Shown: positions 18,984 to 27,286 of the stretch, piece after piece
How the letters are laid out: each line of letters opens with the position of its first letter
How positions within the stretch are numbered: the stretch's first letter is position 1
Source of the DNA: JAFGSI01 sp041287425
GTDB lineage: Bacteria; Chloroflexota; Anaerolineae; Anaerolineales; Villigracilaceae
Assembly (NCBI GenBank): GCA_041287425.1
Contig: JBEULG010000004.1
Span: 1 to 64,000 of the forward strand
Reading direction: 5' to 3'
Length of the DNA stretch: 64,000 nt
Notes under the pieces: generated by a model
What the model was told of the DNA's origin: nothing
What the model saw: only the letters and a program-made list of their open reading frames with translations
Databases searched by the model: none
Made by a program: the position numbers and the translations under genes

Positions 18984-19828
18984 TTTTTCACCTTGCGGAC
19001 GAATTCGCGCGCCGCAGCCGCCGGCGTCATCAAGCGTTTCCCCTCGGCATGCAAATAGCGCTGACGGTCGAGCACCCACAGGTAGAGGTCGCCCTCCGTC
19101 TTGCCTGGAAAAGCCTTCAGGATGCCGCTGCGCCGGATGACGCGCGCAATCGGTTGATAGACGTGATCGTACCAGTGCGTCACGGCCTCTTCCTCGCTGA
19201 TGTCGCGCTGCATATCGAGGCCCATGAAGTAGCGGTGGACAGCGATGTGTTCGAGCATGCGGCTGAATCCATCGGGGATGGTGAGGTGGAGGGCCGCCTC
19301 TGGCCGCAAACGGTCGAGGGCGGTGCGCTCCAAAAACTGGACTTTTGCGCCCAAGATTTCGAGGTCTTCCGGCTTGAGGTCGGGGGTGACGCTGACCTTG
19401 GTCGAACATTCGCGCACCTCGGCCTCGATGAAGATTTGCCCCTGCTGGCGCGCCACCGAGACGCGGTGATGCCCATCCACCACAAAGTAAACTTCGCCGA
19501 CCTGATAAAGCACCACCGGCGGCAAATTGATTTCCTGGTAGAAGGCCATGTCCACGCTTTGCCAGCGGGAAGCGCTGGTGTTTTCGAGCGGCAAGAAAGC
19601 GCGGTCGAACTGGTGATAACGGTTCAGGCTGCCGACGATTTTGGCTACCTCCACCGTCCGCACGCCGCGATAAATCGGCCCGCCGATGCGCAATTTTTCC
19701 TTGACCTCCTCATAGGAGAGCAGCGTGTGCGGCTGCCCCGCCAGCAGATTGCGGACGCGGTTCAAGAACGCCTTTAGGCGGGCGCGGGCAAAGTCGGCTC
19801 TGGCGCGGGCAAGGAGATGGGTAAGCAT
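18980..19828 (-). CDS. ParB/sulfiredoxin-like domain protein
   Basis: 282 aa. The central region contains FYQEINLPPVVLYQVGEVYFVVDGHHRVSVAR (about 95-125); DGHHR is the ParB/Srx-type nucleotide-binding turn. N- and C-terminal parts are helical and not recognised. There is no helix-turn-helix for parS and no parA next to it, so a role in chromosome partition is unlikely. CTP or ATP use is possible for this fold. Part of a four-gene overlapping operon. Confidence 0.65.
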   Translation of the reverse strand: MLTHLLARARADFARARLKAFLNRVRNLLAGQPHTLLSYEEVKEKLRIGGPIYRGVRTVEVAKIVGSLNRYHQFDRAFLPLENTSASRWQSVDMAFYQEINLPPVVLYQVGEVYFVVDGHHRVSVARQQGQIFIEAEVRECSTKVSVTPDLKPEDLEILGAKVQFLERTALDRLRPEAALHLTIPDGFSRMLEHIAVHRYFMGLDMQRDISEEEAVTHWYDHVYQPIARVIRRSGILKAFPGKTEGDLYLWVLDRQRYLHAEGKRLMTPAAAAREFVRKVKK

Positions 19829-20454
19829 CAGGGTTCGATTTCGATAACGCGGTAGGGAAAGATGTTGATGACCGTCGTCTCGCCGAGGCGGGTCACCGGC
19901 GACTCTAGATTGCTCTTGTAATACATGGTGTGTCCATGCAGGAAATAGCGTGGCCGGAAGATGCGGATGAAGTCACGGAAGGCGCTGAAGCCGGTGTGGG
20001 CCAGGTCGTTATCATCGTGGATGCCGAAAGGGGGCGAGTGCGCAACCAGGATGTCTAACGGGCGGCGGTGAAGCCAGCGCTGCCAAACGACGCGCCGCGC
20101 CAGCGGCCACAAGCGACGATACATTTCTCTCTGGCTGTATTGATTGACCCGGTCGGGGAGGTAGCGCACGCTGCCTCCGATGCCGGCCAGCAACAGACCT
20201 TTCAGGTACAGCGCCTGTTGATCGAGGAAAAAACCGCCCTCCACGCGGCTCTCCGGATCGGCCGGATTGTAGCGGGGATCGTGATTGCCCGGCACGTACA
20301 CCAGCGGGATGTTCAAGGCCGTCAGCAGGAATTCCAGGAACTCATACGGCAAATCGCCGCAGCCGACGATCAAATCAATATCCGGGAAACGTTCCCGCAC
20401 ATGGGAGGAATAAAGACGGTCATCCACCTGATCGCTGACAGCCAGAATCTTCAT
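19828..20454 (-). CDS. Calcineurin-like metallophosphoesterase
   Basis: 208 aa. The metallophosphoesterase motifs are in order: SDQVD near residue 7 (weak first Asp-x-His, the His is replaced), GCGDL near residue 31, GNHD near residue 57, AHSPP near residue 136 and HGHT near residue 174. The substitution in the first motif (D-Q-V-D rather than D-x-H) is noteworthy. First gene of the operon running to lipM. CAAAAT lies 7 nt before the ATG, compatible with a leaderless start but weak. Confidence 0.82.
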   Translation of the reverse strand: MKILAVSDQVDDRLYSSHVRERFPDIDLIVGCGDLPYEFLEFLLTALNIPLVYVPGNHDPRYNPADPESRVEGGFFLDQQALYLKGLLLAGIGGSVRYLPDRVNQYSQREMYRRLWPLARRVVWQRWLHRRPLDILVAHSPPFGIHDDNDLAHTGFSAFRDFIRIFRPRYFLHGHTMYYKSNLESPVTRLGETTVINIFPYRVIEIEP

Positions 20455-20531
20455 CGCCCGTATTTTGCCTCAAACCTTACAACCCCGCAAGGTATTAATG
20501 TTGCCATTCCAGCCCTTGCTGGACTATAATC

Positions 20532-22439
20532 ATGGAAACAGACACGCTGGAGGCGCCTCTGGACACCCAACGGATCGAAATGCCGCTCGAACCGGACGAG
20601 GAAGAAAGCGGGCAGCAGTTGCTTGCCAACACCACCCTGGTGGACCGCTACGTCATCCAGGATGTGATTGGCGTCGGCGGCATGGGGTCGGTTTACCGCG
20701 CCCGCGACCTGCACTTTCCCAACGTGGTCAAACTGGTGGCGGTCAAGGAAATGATTCTGCGCGCCCCCGACCCCCTCGTCCGCAAGACCATCATCCAGAA
20801 CTTCGAGCGCGAGGCCAACATCCTGGCCACGCTCACCCATCCGGCTATTCCCCGCATTTATGATTACTTCACCCAGGGAGAGCGCTCCTACCTGGTGCTG
20901 GAATTCATCAACGGCAAGGACCTGGAAGCCATCATCAACGAGACGCCCGGTTTCCTGTCCGAGGAAGATGTGCTGGGCTGGGCCATCGAATTGTGCGATG
21001 TGCTTCACTTCCTGCACGAGCACAAACCCGATCCCATCATCTTCCGGGATATGAAGCCGTCCAACGTGATGATCAACCAGCACCGGCACGTCGTCCTGGT
21101 TGATTTCGGCATCGCCAAGACCTTCCAGGCTGGTCAGCGCGGCACGATGATCGGCACCGAAGGATATTCCCCGCCCGAACAATACCGGGGGGAGGCCACC
21201 CCTCTGGCCGACATCTACGCCCTCGGCGCCACGCTCCACCACGCCCTCACCCGCCGCGATCCGCGCATCGAACCGCCGTTTTCCTTCGCCGAAAGGCCGG
21301 TGCGCAAGATCAACCCCGCCGTCTCAGAAGAACTGGAAAAAATCATCGAAACCGCCCTGGAGTACGAGCCGGAGAAGCGCTTCAAAAGCGCCGCCGAGAT
21401 GAAGGAAGCCCTCGTGGCCTGCGGGCGCAAGACCGGCCTGCTTAACCGCATCCCCGACGTGGCAGCCGCCATCACGACCAGCCAAATCAAACCTTTGTGG
21501 GCCTTCAAATGCGAGGACGAAATCCGCAGCACCCCGCTGTATTACGACGGGGCCATTTTCATCGGGTCGTATGACCACAACCTCTACGCCGTCAGTGCCG
21601 CCGAGGGAAAATTCTTGTGGAAATACCCCACCGACGGCGGCGTGGTAACCCGTCCGGCCGCCTACGAGGGCAACATCTACTTCGGCTCAGAAGACCAGCG
21701 CCTGCACGTGGTCAGCGCCCGTTCCGGCAAAGTCAACTGGACCTACTACACCGACGGGCGCGTCCTGTCCTCGCCGCGCATCGCCGAGGGACACATCTTC
21801 TTTGGCTCGGACGACCACCACCTGCATGCCGTCAACCTGCTCACCGGCCGGGCCTCCTGGCGCTTCGAGGCCGTCGCCGCCATCCGTTCCTCCCCCTTCA
21901 TCATGAACAACGCCGTCTACTTCGGCTGCGAAAGCGGCGAATTCTACTGCATTGACTTTCGCGGCGAATTGAAATGGCGCCATAAAGCCAAACTGGCCGT
22001 CACCTCCTCGCCGTGGGGAGCCGATGGCGTCATCTACTTCGGCTCGCTGGACAGCAGTTTCTACGCCCTGGATGCCAAAGCCGGCTGGGTCATCTGGCGC
22101 TTCCGCATGGGCAAAGGCTCGATTGTCTCCCCGGCCATGGCCGAGGGAATGATTTTCACCGGCGCCGCCGATGGCTTCATCTACGCCATCGAGGCGCGCA
22201 CCGCCAAAGAAATCTGGCGCTACCGCACCGAACACCAGGTCAGCGGTTCGCCGGTCATTTACAAAGACTCGCTCTACTGCGGCACCGCCGACGGGCAGTT
22301 ATACTGCCTCGAATACCGCACCGGCCGCTTGCGCTGGAAATTTGCCACCGGCGGACCGATCACCGGCGCACCGCTCGTGTACGACGACATCCTCTACGTG
22401 GGCTCTGCCGACCATTGCCTCTACGCGCTGCTCGCTTGA
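20532..22439 (+). CDS. Ser/Thr protein kinase with C-terminal PQQ-type beta-propeller
   Basis: 635 aa. Kinase domain about 38-300: G-loop GVGGMGSV (47-54), Lys72 (VAVKE), catalytic FRDMKPSN (171-178) where the usual HRD His is Phe, DFG (191-193) and SPPEQ. From about 322 to 635 there are about eight 40-residue repeats ending in 'YFGS.D..LYA(V/L)', a PQQ/quinoprotein-like beta-propeller. No membrane helix is visible, so kinase and propeller are both probably cytoplasmic. First gene of a six-gene operon with its own PP2C phosphatase. TATAAT at 20525-20530 is only 1 nt from the ATG, so a downstream start (next ATG 20580) cannot be excluded. Confidence 0.9.
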   Translation: METDTLEAPLDTQRIEMPLEPDEEESGQQLLANTTLVDRYVIQDVIGVGGMGSVYRARDLHFPNVVKLVAVKEMILRAPDPLVRKTIIQNFEREANILATLTHPAIPRIYDYFTQGERSYLVLEFINGKDLEAIINETPGFLSEEDVLGWAIELCDVLHFLHEHKPDPIIFRDMKPSNVMINQHRHVVLVDFGIAKTFQAGQRGTMIGTEGYSPPEQYRGEATPLADIYALGATLHHALTRRDPRIEPPFSFAERPVRKINPAVSEELEKIIETALEYEPEKRFKSAAEMKEALVACGRKTGLLNRIPDVAAAITTSQIKPLWAFKCEDEIRSTPLYYDGAIFIGSYDHNLYAVSAAEGKFLWKYPTDGGVVTRPAAYEGNIYFGSEDQRLHVVSARSGKVNWTYYTDGRVLSSPRIAEGHIFFGSDDHHLHAVNLLTGRASWRFEAVAAIRSSPFIMNNAVYFGCESGEFYCIDFRGELKWRHKAKLAVTSSPWGADGVIYFGSLDSSFYALDAKAGWVIWRFRMGKGSIVSPAMAEGMIFTGAADGFIYAIEARTAKEIWRYRTEHQVSGSPVIYKDSLYCGTADGQLYCLEYRTGRLRWKFATGGPITGAPLVYDDILYVGSADHCLYALLA

Positions 22440-22459
22440 AACAGCCCAAGGAGTATTCT

Positions 22460-23356
22460 GTGACTTCAATATTCAAGTTCTTTCGCAGCAAAAAACGCAC
22501 CCAACCGCTCAGCCACACCAAGGTTGACACCATCCCTCTCCCCGATTCCGGCGGACCGTCAGCCCTGGAAACGGAGCATTACGAACCCGCCCAATTAATC
22601 TCCGCCTGCGGCCAATCGGCGGGCAAGCAAAGAGACCATAACGAAGATTGTCTGTTCGCCTTTTCCTATTGCATCGGTAGTGAAAGCACCAATATCCCCC
22701 TTGGCCTCTATATTGTCGCCGACGGTATGGGTGGTCACCAATATGGCGAAGTCGCCAGCAACACCGCCGTCCGCAGCCTCTCGACCTACATTCTGCGCAA
22801 GATTCATCCCCTCCTGGCCGACCCATCGGCCAAACTGGACGAGTCGCTCCAGGAACTGATGGCCGGCGCGGTCGGCGAAGCCCAAAAAGCCGTCATGCAC
22901 GCCGCCCCGGGCAGCGGCACCACCCTGACCGCCGCCCTCGTCCTCGGCGAACAGACCATCATCGCCCACGTCGGCGACAGCCGCGCCTACGCCCTGCGCC
23001 CCCATGGACGAGTCGAAACCCTCACCCGCGATCACTCCCTCGTCCGCCGGCTGGAAGAACTCGGCCACATCACCCCCGAAGAGGCCGCCTCCCGTCCCGA
23101 CCGCAACGTCCTCTACCGCGCCATCGGCCAGGGCGAAGCCCTCGAACCCGATATCTTCATCATCCCCTTCCCCCAGCCGGGCTACCTGATGCTTTGCAGC
23201 GACGGCCTGTGGGGCGTCCTTCCGGAAAGCGAACTGGTCGAAATCGTTTACAATGCTCCCAGCCTGCACAAAGCCTGCAAGGAACTGGTCCGGGCAGCCA
23301 ACGCCGCCGGCGGACCGGATAACATCAGCGTCGTCCTGGTTCAATTGCTAAGTTGA
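22460..23356 (+). CDS. PP2C-family protein phosphatase
   Basis: 298 aa from GTG at 22460, with AAGGAG six bases upstream. A short basic N-terminus (about 1-50) precedes the PP2C domain: RDHNED near residue 57, VADGMGGHQYG near residue 84, HVGDSRAYAL near residue 170, DHSLV, SDGLWG near residue 245 and GGPDNIS near the end. These are the metal-binding Asp motifs of Ser/Thr phosphatases that reverse Hanks-type kinases. It lies 20 bp after the kinase and overlaps the next start (TGATG), so they are translationally coupled. Confidence 0.93.
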   Translation: MTSIFKFFRSKKRTQPLSHTKVDTIPLPDSGGPSALETEHYEPAQLISACGQSAGKQRDHNEDCLFAFSYCIGSESTNIPLGLYIVADGMGGHQYGEVASNTAVRSLSTYILRKIHPLLADPSAKLDESLQELMAGAVGEAQKAVMHAAPGSGTTLTAALVLGEQTIIAHVGDSRAYALRPHGRVETLTRDHSLVRRLEELGHITPEEAASRPDRNVLYRAIGQGEALEPDIFIIPFPQPGYLMLCSDGLWGVLPESELVEIVYNAPSLHKACKELVRAANAAGGPDNISVVLVQLLS

Positions 23357-24858
23357 TGCCGAATCAAAAAGATTATTACCTTGTCTTAGGTCTGCCGCGC
23401 AACGCCACCCCCGAAGAGATTCGCAAAGCCTACTTCGAGGCGGCGCGGCGTCTCCATCCGGATACGAACACCGCGCCCGGCGAGACCGAATTCTTTCTGG
23501 ACGTCCAAGAGGCCTACGAAGTCCTCTCAGACGCCAAAAAACGCGCCCAATACGACGCCTCTCTGCCGCCCGAAAAAACCGCCGACACCCCGGTGCGGGA
23601 ATCCATCCTCTTCAGCCGCAAATCCCTCACCCGCCTGGACGAACCCCAACTGATCTACGTCCTCCTCGAATACGCCGCCGCAGCCGACGCCCGCTCACCG
23701 GCCGCCCCGCCCCTGAACCTGTGCCTGGTGCTCGATCGCTCGACCTCCATGCAGGGCCTGAACATGGACATGGTCAAGGCCACCGCCATCCAAATCCTGC
23801 GCCGCATGCGCCCGCAAGACATCTTCTCTGTGGTCGCCTTCAGCGACCGGGCCGAAACCATCGTCCCCTCCACCCGCAACGCCGACCTCGCCAAACTCGA
23901 AGCCCGCATCCAAATGCTGCAAACCGCTGGCGCAACGGAAATCTTCCAGGGCTTACAGGCCGGTTACACCGAGATTCAAAAACACCTGAAGCGCTCCAAC
24001 GTCAACCACATCATTTTGCTGACCGATGGCCGCACCTACGGCGACGAAGAACAATGCCTGCAACTGGCGGCCGAGGCAGCCAAAAAGGGCATCGGCATCA
24101 GCGGCCTGGGAATCGGCCACGAGTGGAACGACGCCCTGTTGGACGAACTCGCCGTCCGCACCGGCGGCAGCAGCATGTACGTCAGCCGCCCTCAAGACAT
24201 CCAGCGCCTGCTCATCGAAAAATTCAATCTCCTGTGGCAAGTCTTCGCCGACGAAGTCCGCTTCGATTTCCGCCTCCCCCCCGGCGTCCACCTGCGCTAT
24301 GCCTTCCGCCTCCAGCCCGAAGCCGGCCTCCTCGCCCTCGACAGCCCCATCCTCATGGGCCCCATCCTGCGCGACCACAGTCTGAAAGTCCTGATGGAAT
24401 TCCTCATCGAACCGACCGCCGTCCAGGCAGAACCGGCCGTCATCCTGGAGGGAAGCCTGGACGTTTCGATCGCGGCTCTCGCCGCGCCCCTCTCGCCTCT
24501 GCCCCTGCGCCTGTCGCGGCCGGTCGCCGCCGAGTCCAACCCGGAACCGCCCCCGCAGGAAATCGTCGACGCCCTTTCCAAATTGACTCTCTACCGGATG
24601 CAGGAACAGGCGCGGCTGGAAGTGAGCGCCGGCGAGCACGATAAAGCCGTCCAGCACCTGCACCAACTGGCCACCCATTTGCTCGCCCGCGGCGAACGCG
24701 GCCTGGCCCGCACCGTCCTCCTGGAAGCCGAGCACATCCAAAGAAACAAGGCCTTCTCGCAAGAAGGAGACAAGCAAATCAAATACGGCACCCGCGCCTT
24801 ACTCCTCTCTGGACTGGAGAAAGAGAAACATGATTCTGTGTCCGAATTGCCAGCATAA
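23356..24858 (+). CDS. J-domain / von Willebrand A fusion protein
   Basis: 500 aa. J domain about 5-70 with HPD at 34-36, the motif that stimulates DnaK ATPase. VWA domain about 118-290 with MIDAS DRSTS (127-131) and LLTDGRTYGD. Then a beta-rich segment (about 295-380) and a C-terminal helical region (about 405-475). This J-VWA order is uncommon. ATG at 23356 overlaps the PP2C stop; a TTG three bases upstream is the alternative. The last 29 bp overlap the FHA gene. It may link a chaperone or phospho-signal to a metal-dependent adhesion site; that is inference. Confidence 0.88.
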   Translation: MPNQKDYYLVLGLPRNATPEEIRKAYFEAARRLHPDTNTAPGETEFFLDVQEAYEVLSDAKKRAQYDASLPPEKTADTPVRESILFSRKSLTRLDEPQLIYVLLEYAAAADARSPAAPPLNLCLVLDRSTSMQGLNMDMVKATAIQILRRMRPQDIFSVVAFSDRAETIVPSTRNADLAKLEARIQMLQTAGATEIFQGLQAGYTEIQKHLKRSNVNHIILLTDGRTYGDEEQCLQLAAEAAKKGIGISGLGIGHEWNDALLDELAVRTGGSSMYVSRPQDIQRLLIEKFNLLWQVFADEVRFDFRLPPGVHLRYAFRLQPEAGLLALDSPILMGPILRDHSLKVLMEFLIEPTAVQAEPAVILEGSLDVSIAALAAPLSPLPLRLSRPVAAESNPEPPPQEIVDALSKLTLYRMQEQARLEVSAGEHDKAVQHLHQLATHLLARGERGLARTVLLEAEHIQRNKAFSQEGDKQIKYGTRALLLSGLEKEKHDSVSELPA

Positions 24859-25366
24859 AGAAGTTTCGGGAGCGGTTTTCTGCAGTCGTTGCGGTGCTCA
24901 ATTGCTGGAAGCCGAGACCGCCAAAACTCATCTCATCGAGACCGCCGAGGGCAAGAAAGCCAACCTCAAGCAAACCACTTCGAACTTCCGCCCGCCGCCT
25001 CCGGCAGCCATCGATTCCTGGCTGTCTCTGCACATCACCGAAACCGGCCAAATCCTGACCCTGGCCGACCGCAACGAATTCACGCTGGGCCGCGTTGCCG
25101 AGAGCCAGCCCATCATGCCAGACGTTGACCTGACTCCCTACAATGCCTATGCGCATGGGGTCTCGCGCCTGCACGCCGTCATCAAATTAATCAACAACCG
25201 CATCATCATCATGGACCTCGGCTCCTCCAACGGCACCTACGTCGGCGGCACCCGCCTCTCCCCCTATGTCGAGTGCCCCCTCCAGCACGGCGATTTCATC
25301 CACCTGGGCAAACTCAAAATCCAGGTCCTCTTTGGTCCCAAAGGCCAAGACCAAAAAACAGAATAG
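24830..25366 (+). CDS. FHA-domain protein with N-terminal zinc ribbon
   Basis: 178 aa. Zinc ribbon CPNC (4-7) and CSRC (18-21), a linker rich in Pro, then an FHA domain (about 70-172): FTLGR, VSRLHA and DLGSSNGTYV. FHA domains bind phosphothreonine, so this is a likely reader of the kinase in the same operon. It starts inside the 3' end of the J-VWA gene (29-bp overlap). Confidence 0.93.
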   Translation: MILCPNCQHKEVSGAVFCSRCGAQLLEAETAKTHLIETAEGKKANLKQTTSNFRPPPPAAIDSWLSLHITETGQILTLADRNEFTLGRVAESQPIMPDVDLTPYNAYAHGVSRLHAVIKLINNRIIIMDLGSSNGTYVGGTRLSPYVECPLQHGDFIHLGKLKIQVLFGPKGQDQKTE

Positions 25367-25374
25367 GTGTGCTC

Positions 25375-25617
25375 ATGGCTCAGACGATTGTTCTCCACAT
25401 TGCCAACGAAGACCCGATTGTCGGCGAAGTGGACGAACTCCCCTCCCCTACCGATACCAATATCAAAGTCCACAACCCCCGCCGCCGCGACGGCAAAGAC
25501 CTTCATTATCTTCAAAGCGACGTCGTGACCGTCATCTGGCCCATCAGCCAGATCGCCTTCATCGAAATCCTGCCCACCGAAGCGGAAGAAGAAATCATCG
25601 GCTTCGTGAGAGACTGA
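25375..25617 (+). CDS. Conserved-looking 80-aa protein of unknown function
   Basis: 80 aa, acidic, strand-rich: an N-terminal strand (TIVLHIANEDPIVGEVDEL), a basic patch (NPRRRDGKD) and a hydrophobic strand (VVTVIWPISQIAFIEI). No Cys, no signal peptide, no membrane helix. I do not recognise it. It starts 8 bp after the FHA gene, with GGTG seven bases before the ATG, and ends 1 bp before the response regulator. Codon use matches its neighbours, and the tight spacing on both sides argues it is real and part of the signalling operon. Confidence 0.75.
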   Translation: MAQTIVLHIANEDPIVGEVDELPSPTDTNIKVHNPRRRDGKDLHYLQSDVVTVIWPISQIAFIEILPTEAEEEIIGFVRD

Positions 25618-25618
25618 C

Positions 25619-26341
25619 ATGCCCGAAGAAACCAAACGCTACAAAATCCTGGTCGTGGATGACGAAGAGCGCATGGTGCGCTTCATCCGCATCAACCTGG
25701 AACACGACGGCTTTACCGTCGTCGAGGCCTACAACGGCAAACAAGCCCTCCAGCGCCTGCGCGACCAGACCCCCGACCTGATTCTGCTGGACGTGATGAT
25801 GCCCGACCTCAGCGGCTTTGAGGTCCTGGAAATGATTCGCGAAATCAGCAACGTGCCGGTCATCATGCTGACTGCCAAGGGCGAAGAAGACGACCGCGTG
25901 CGCGGCCTGGAATTGGGCGCCGACGACTACATCACCAAGCCTTTCAGCCAGCGCGAACTGGTCAGCCGCATCCGCGCCGTCCTGCGGCGGGTGGAGGGCG
26001 TCAGCGGCTCGATGCACGGCCTGATCGAGGTGGACGAACGCCTCAAGATCGACTTCGACCGGCGCGAAGTCTGGTTGGAGGGCAAACTCGTCAAACTGCG
26101 CCCCACCGAATATCGCCTGCTCTACCATCTGGTCCAAAATGCCGGCTGGGTCATCACCCACGATCAATTGCTGGCCAAAGTTTGGGGCTACGAATACCGC
26201 GACGAGCCGCACTACGTGCGCCTCTACATCAACTACCTGCGCCAAAAACTGGAGAAAGACCCGGCCAATCCCAAGTACATCCTGACCGAACGCGGCGTCG
26301 GCTACCGCTTCGTTGACTTCCGGCGAGAAAAAGCCGCCTGA
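25619..26341 (+). CDS. OmpR/PhoB-family response regulator
   Basis: 240 aa. Receiver domain with acidic pair Asp14-Asp15, phospho-acceptor Asp58 (LLDVMMPD) and Lys107 (TKPF), then a winged-helix DNA-binding domain (about 135-235; RPTEYRLL, VRLYINYLRQKLE). No histidine kinase gene lies in this operon. It could be an orphan, partner a distant kinase, or be phosphorylated by the Ser/Thr kinase of the operon. It is the last gene, followed by a strong terminator. Confidence 0.95.
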   Translation: MPEETKRYKILVVDDEERMVRFIRINLEHDGFTVVEAYNGKQALQRLRDQTPDLILLDVMMPDLSGFEVLEMIREISNVPVIMLTAKGEEDDRVRGLELGADDYITKPFSQRELVSRIRAVLRRVEGVSGSMHGLIEVDERLKIDFDRREVWLEGKLVKLRPTEYRLLYHLVQNAGWVITHDQLLAKVWGYEYRDEPHYVRLYINYLRQKLEKDPANPKYILTERGVGYRFVDFRREKAA

Positions 26342-26366
26342 GTCGACCTCTAACGTTTTTTTTACG

Positions 26367-26397
26367 CAGGGCTTGCGATTTTCTAACGCAAGCCCTG
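26367..26397 (+). terminator. Terminator of the signalling operon
   Basis: Perfect 11-bp stem CAGGGCTTGCG / CGCAAGCCCTG with an A/T-rich loop, followed by TATATTTT. It also has a T-run on its 5' side, so it could work in both directions. The Hsp20 promoter probably overlaps its 3' flank (TATATT at 26398-26403). Confidence 0.85.
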
Positions 26398-26443
26398 TAT
26401 ATTTTGGCTAGAAAATTTCGGTAGAGAAAGGAGGTGCTGTCGT

Positions 26444-26884
26444 ATGTCCAATCTCATCCGTTTCGAGCCCATGCGTGAAATGATTACCCTGCGCGAGGCC
26501 ATGGACCGCCTCTTCGATGAGGCCTTCACTCGCCCCTTCGGCCTGCCGGCGAGCGTGGTCATGCCGGCGCTCGACCTGTACCAGACCGATGACGAGGTCG
26601 TCGTCCAGGTCGCCCTGCCCGGTCTCAAGGCCGAGGACGTCCAAATCTCGATTACCGGCGACCTGCTGACCATCAAAGGTGAATTCAAGGAAAAGCAAGA
26701 GGACAAGCACAAGGCCTATCATGTGCGCGAACAGCGCTATGGCGCCTTCGAGCGGACCGTGAGCCTGCCCACCGAAATCGTGGCCGACAAAGCCAAGGCC
26801 GAATTCGAGAACGGCGTCCTGACCATCACGCTGCCCAAGGCCGAAGAGGTCAAGCCGCGCACCATCACCGTCAAAGCGAAATAA
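26444..26884 (+). CDS. Small heat-shock protein, Hsp20 family
   Basis: 146 aa alpha-crystallin-type chaperone. Seen: N-terminal RFEPMREMITLREAMDRLFDEAF, the crystallin domain (about 42-140) and the conserved NGVLTITLPKAE near residue 125. No IxI motif at the extreme C-terminus is obvious (it ends TITVKAK). It prevents aggregation of unfolded proteins. AAAGGAGGTG lies upstream of the ATG. No CIRCE element or other heat-shock operator was found in the 100 bp upstream. Confidence 0.95.
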   Translation: MSNLIRFEPMREMITLREAMDRLFDEAFTRPFGLPASVVMPALDLYQTDDEVVVQVALPGLKAEDVQISITGDLLTIKGEFKEKQEDKHKAYHVREQRYGAFERTVSLPTEIVADKAKAEFENGVLTITLPKAEEVKPRTITVKAK

Positions 26885-26895
26885 TTTTCTAGCAG

Positions 26896-26933
26896 GGGCA
26901 CAGCGCCGGCCGAACCAGGGCGCTGTGCCCTTG
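26896..26933 (+). terminator. Terminator after hsp20
   Basis: Perfect 11-bp stem GGGCACAGCGC / GCGCTGTGCCC (26896-26906, 26920-26930) followed by TTGTG. The T-tract is short. Confidence 0.7.
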
Positions 26934-26949
26934 TGTCGAGGAAAAAACC

Positions 26950-27165
26950 ATGCCCCGTTACGATTTTTCCTGCCCTATCTGCGGACAAATTTTCGAGAAG
27001 AATCTGCCCTTCAACGGTGCGCCGGCAGAAATTACCTGCCCGGCCGGTCATCGCGGGGCGCGCCGGATTTACGCCGCTCCGGCCGTGGTTTTCAAAGTCG
27101 GCGGCTTTTATGTTACCGATCACCGCCCGGCCTCTGCTTCGGGTGGAGAAAACAAAACATCCTGA
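26950..27165 (+). CDS. FmdB-like zinc-ribbon protein
   Basis: 71 aa. Begins PRYDFSCPICGQIFEK, the FmdB-family opening, with CPIC near residue 10 and a second CPAGH pair near residue 32 that would complete a zinc site. Then a hydrophobic 'VVFKVGGFYVTD' segment as in the family. Called regulatory in older literature; molecular role unknown. GAGGAAAAAA precedes the ATG. Confidence 0.82.
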   Translation: MPRYDFSCPICGQIFEKNLPFNGAPAEITCPAGHRGARRIYAAPAVVFKVGGFYVTDHRPASASGGENKTS

Positions 27166-27235
27166 GCCCCCTGCCACAGGCAGCGGGGCGCATTCTTTGT
27201 GCCCGCAGCCGGCCATTGCCCCTCCGATCCCATCC

Positions 27236-27264
27236 TTGTCAGGCCATTCACTCTCGGCTATACT
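27236..27264 (+). promoter_or_regulatory. Sigma-70-type promoter of the NarL-family gene
   Basis: TTGTCA (27236-27241) and TATACT (27259-27264) with exactly 17 bp spacing, 22 bp before the start codon. A good ribosome binding site (GGAGGTG) follows. Confidence 0.75.
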
Positions 27265-27286
27265 CTTAGCCGGAGGTGCAGAACGC

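Noticed and set aside
18980..19828. Chromosome partition protein ParB
   Set aside because: Only the DGHHR turn is shared; there is no HTH for parS, no parA neighbour and the rest of the protein does not match.
20525..20531. Leaderless promoter for the propeller kinase
   Set aside because: TATAAT is only 1 nt from the ATG, so transcription would begin inside the proposed start; either the start or the box is wrong, and I do not count it with the regular cases.
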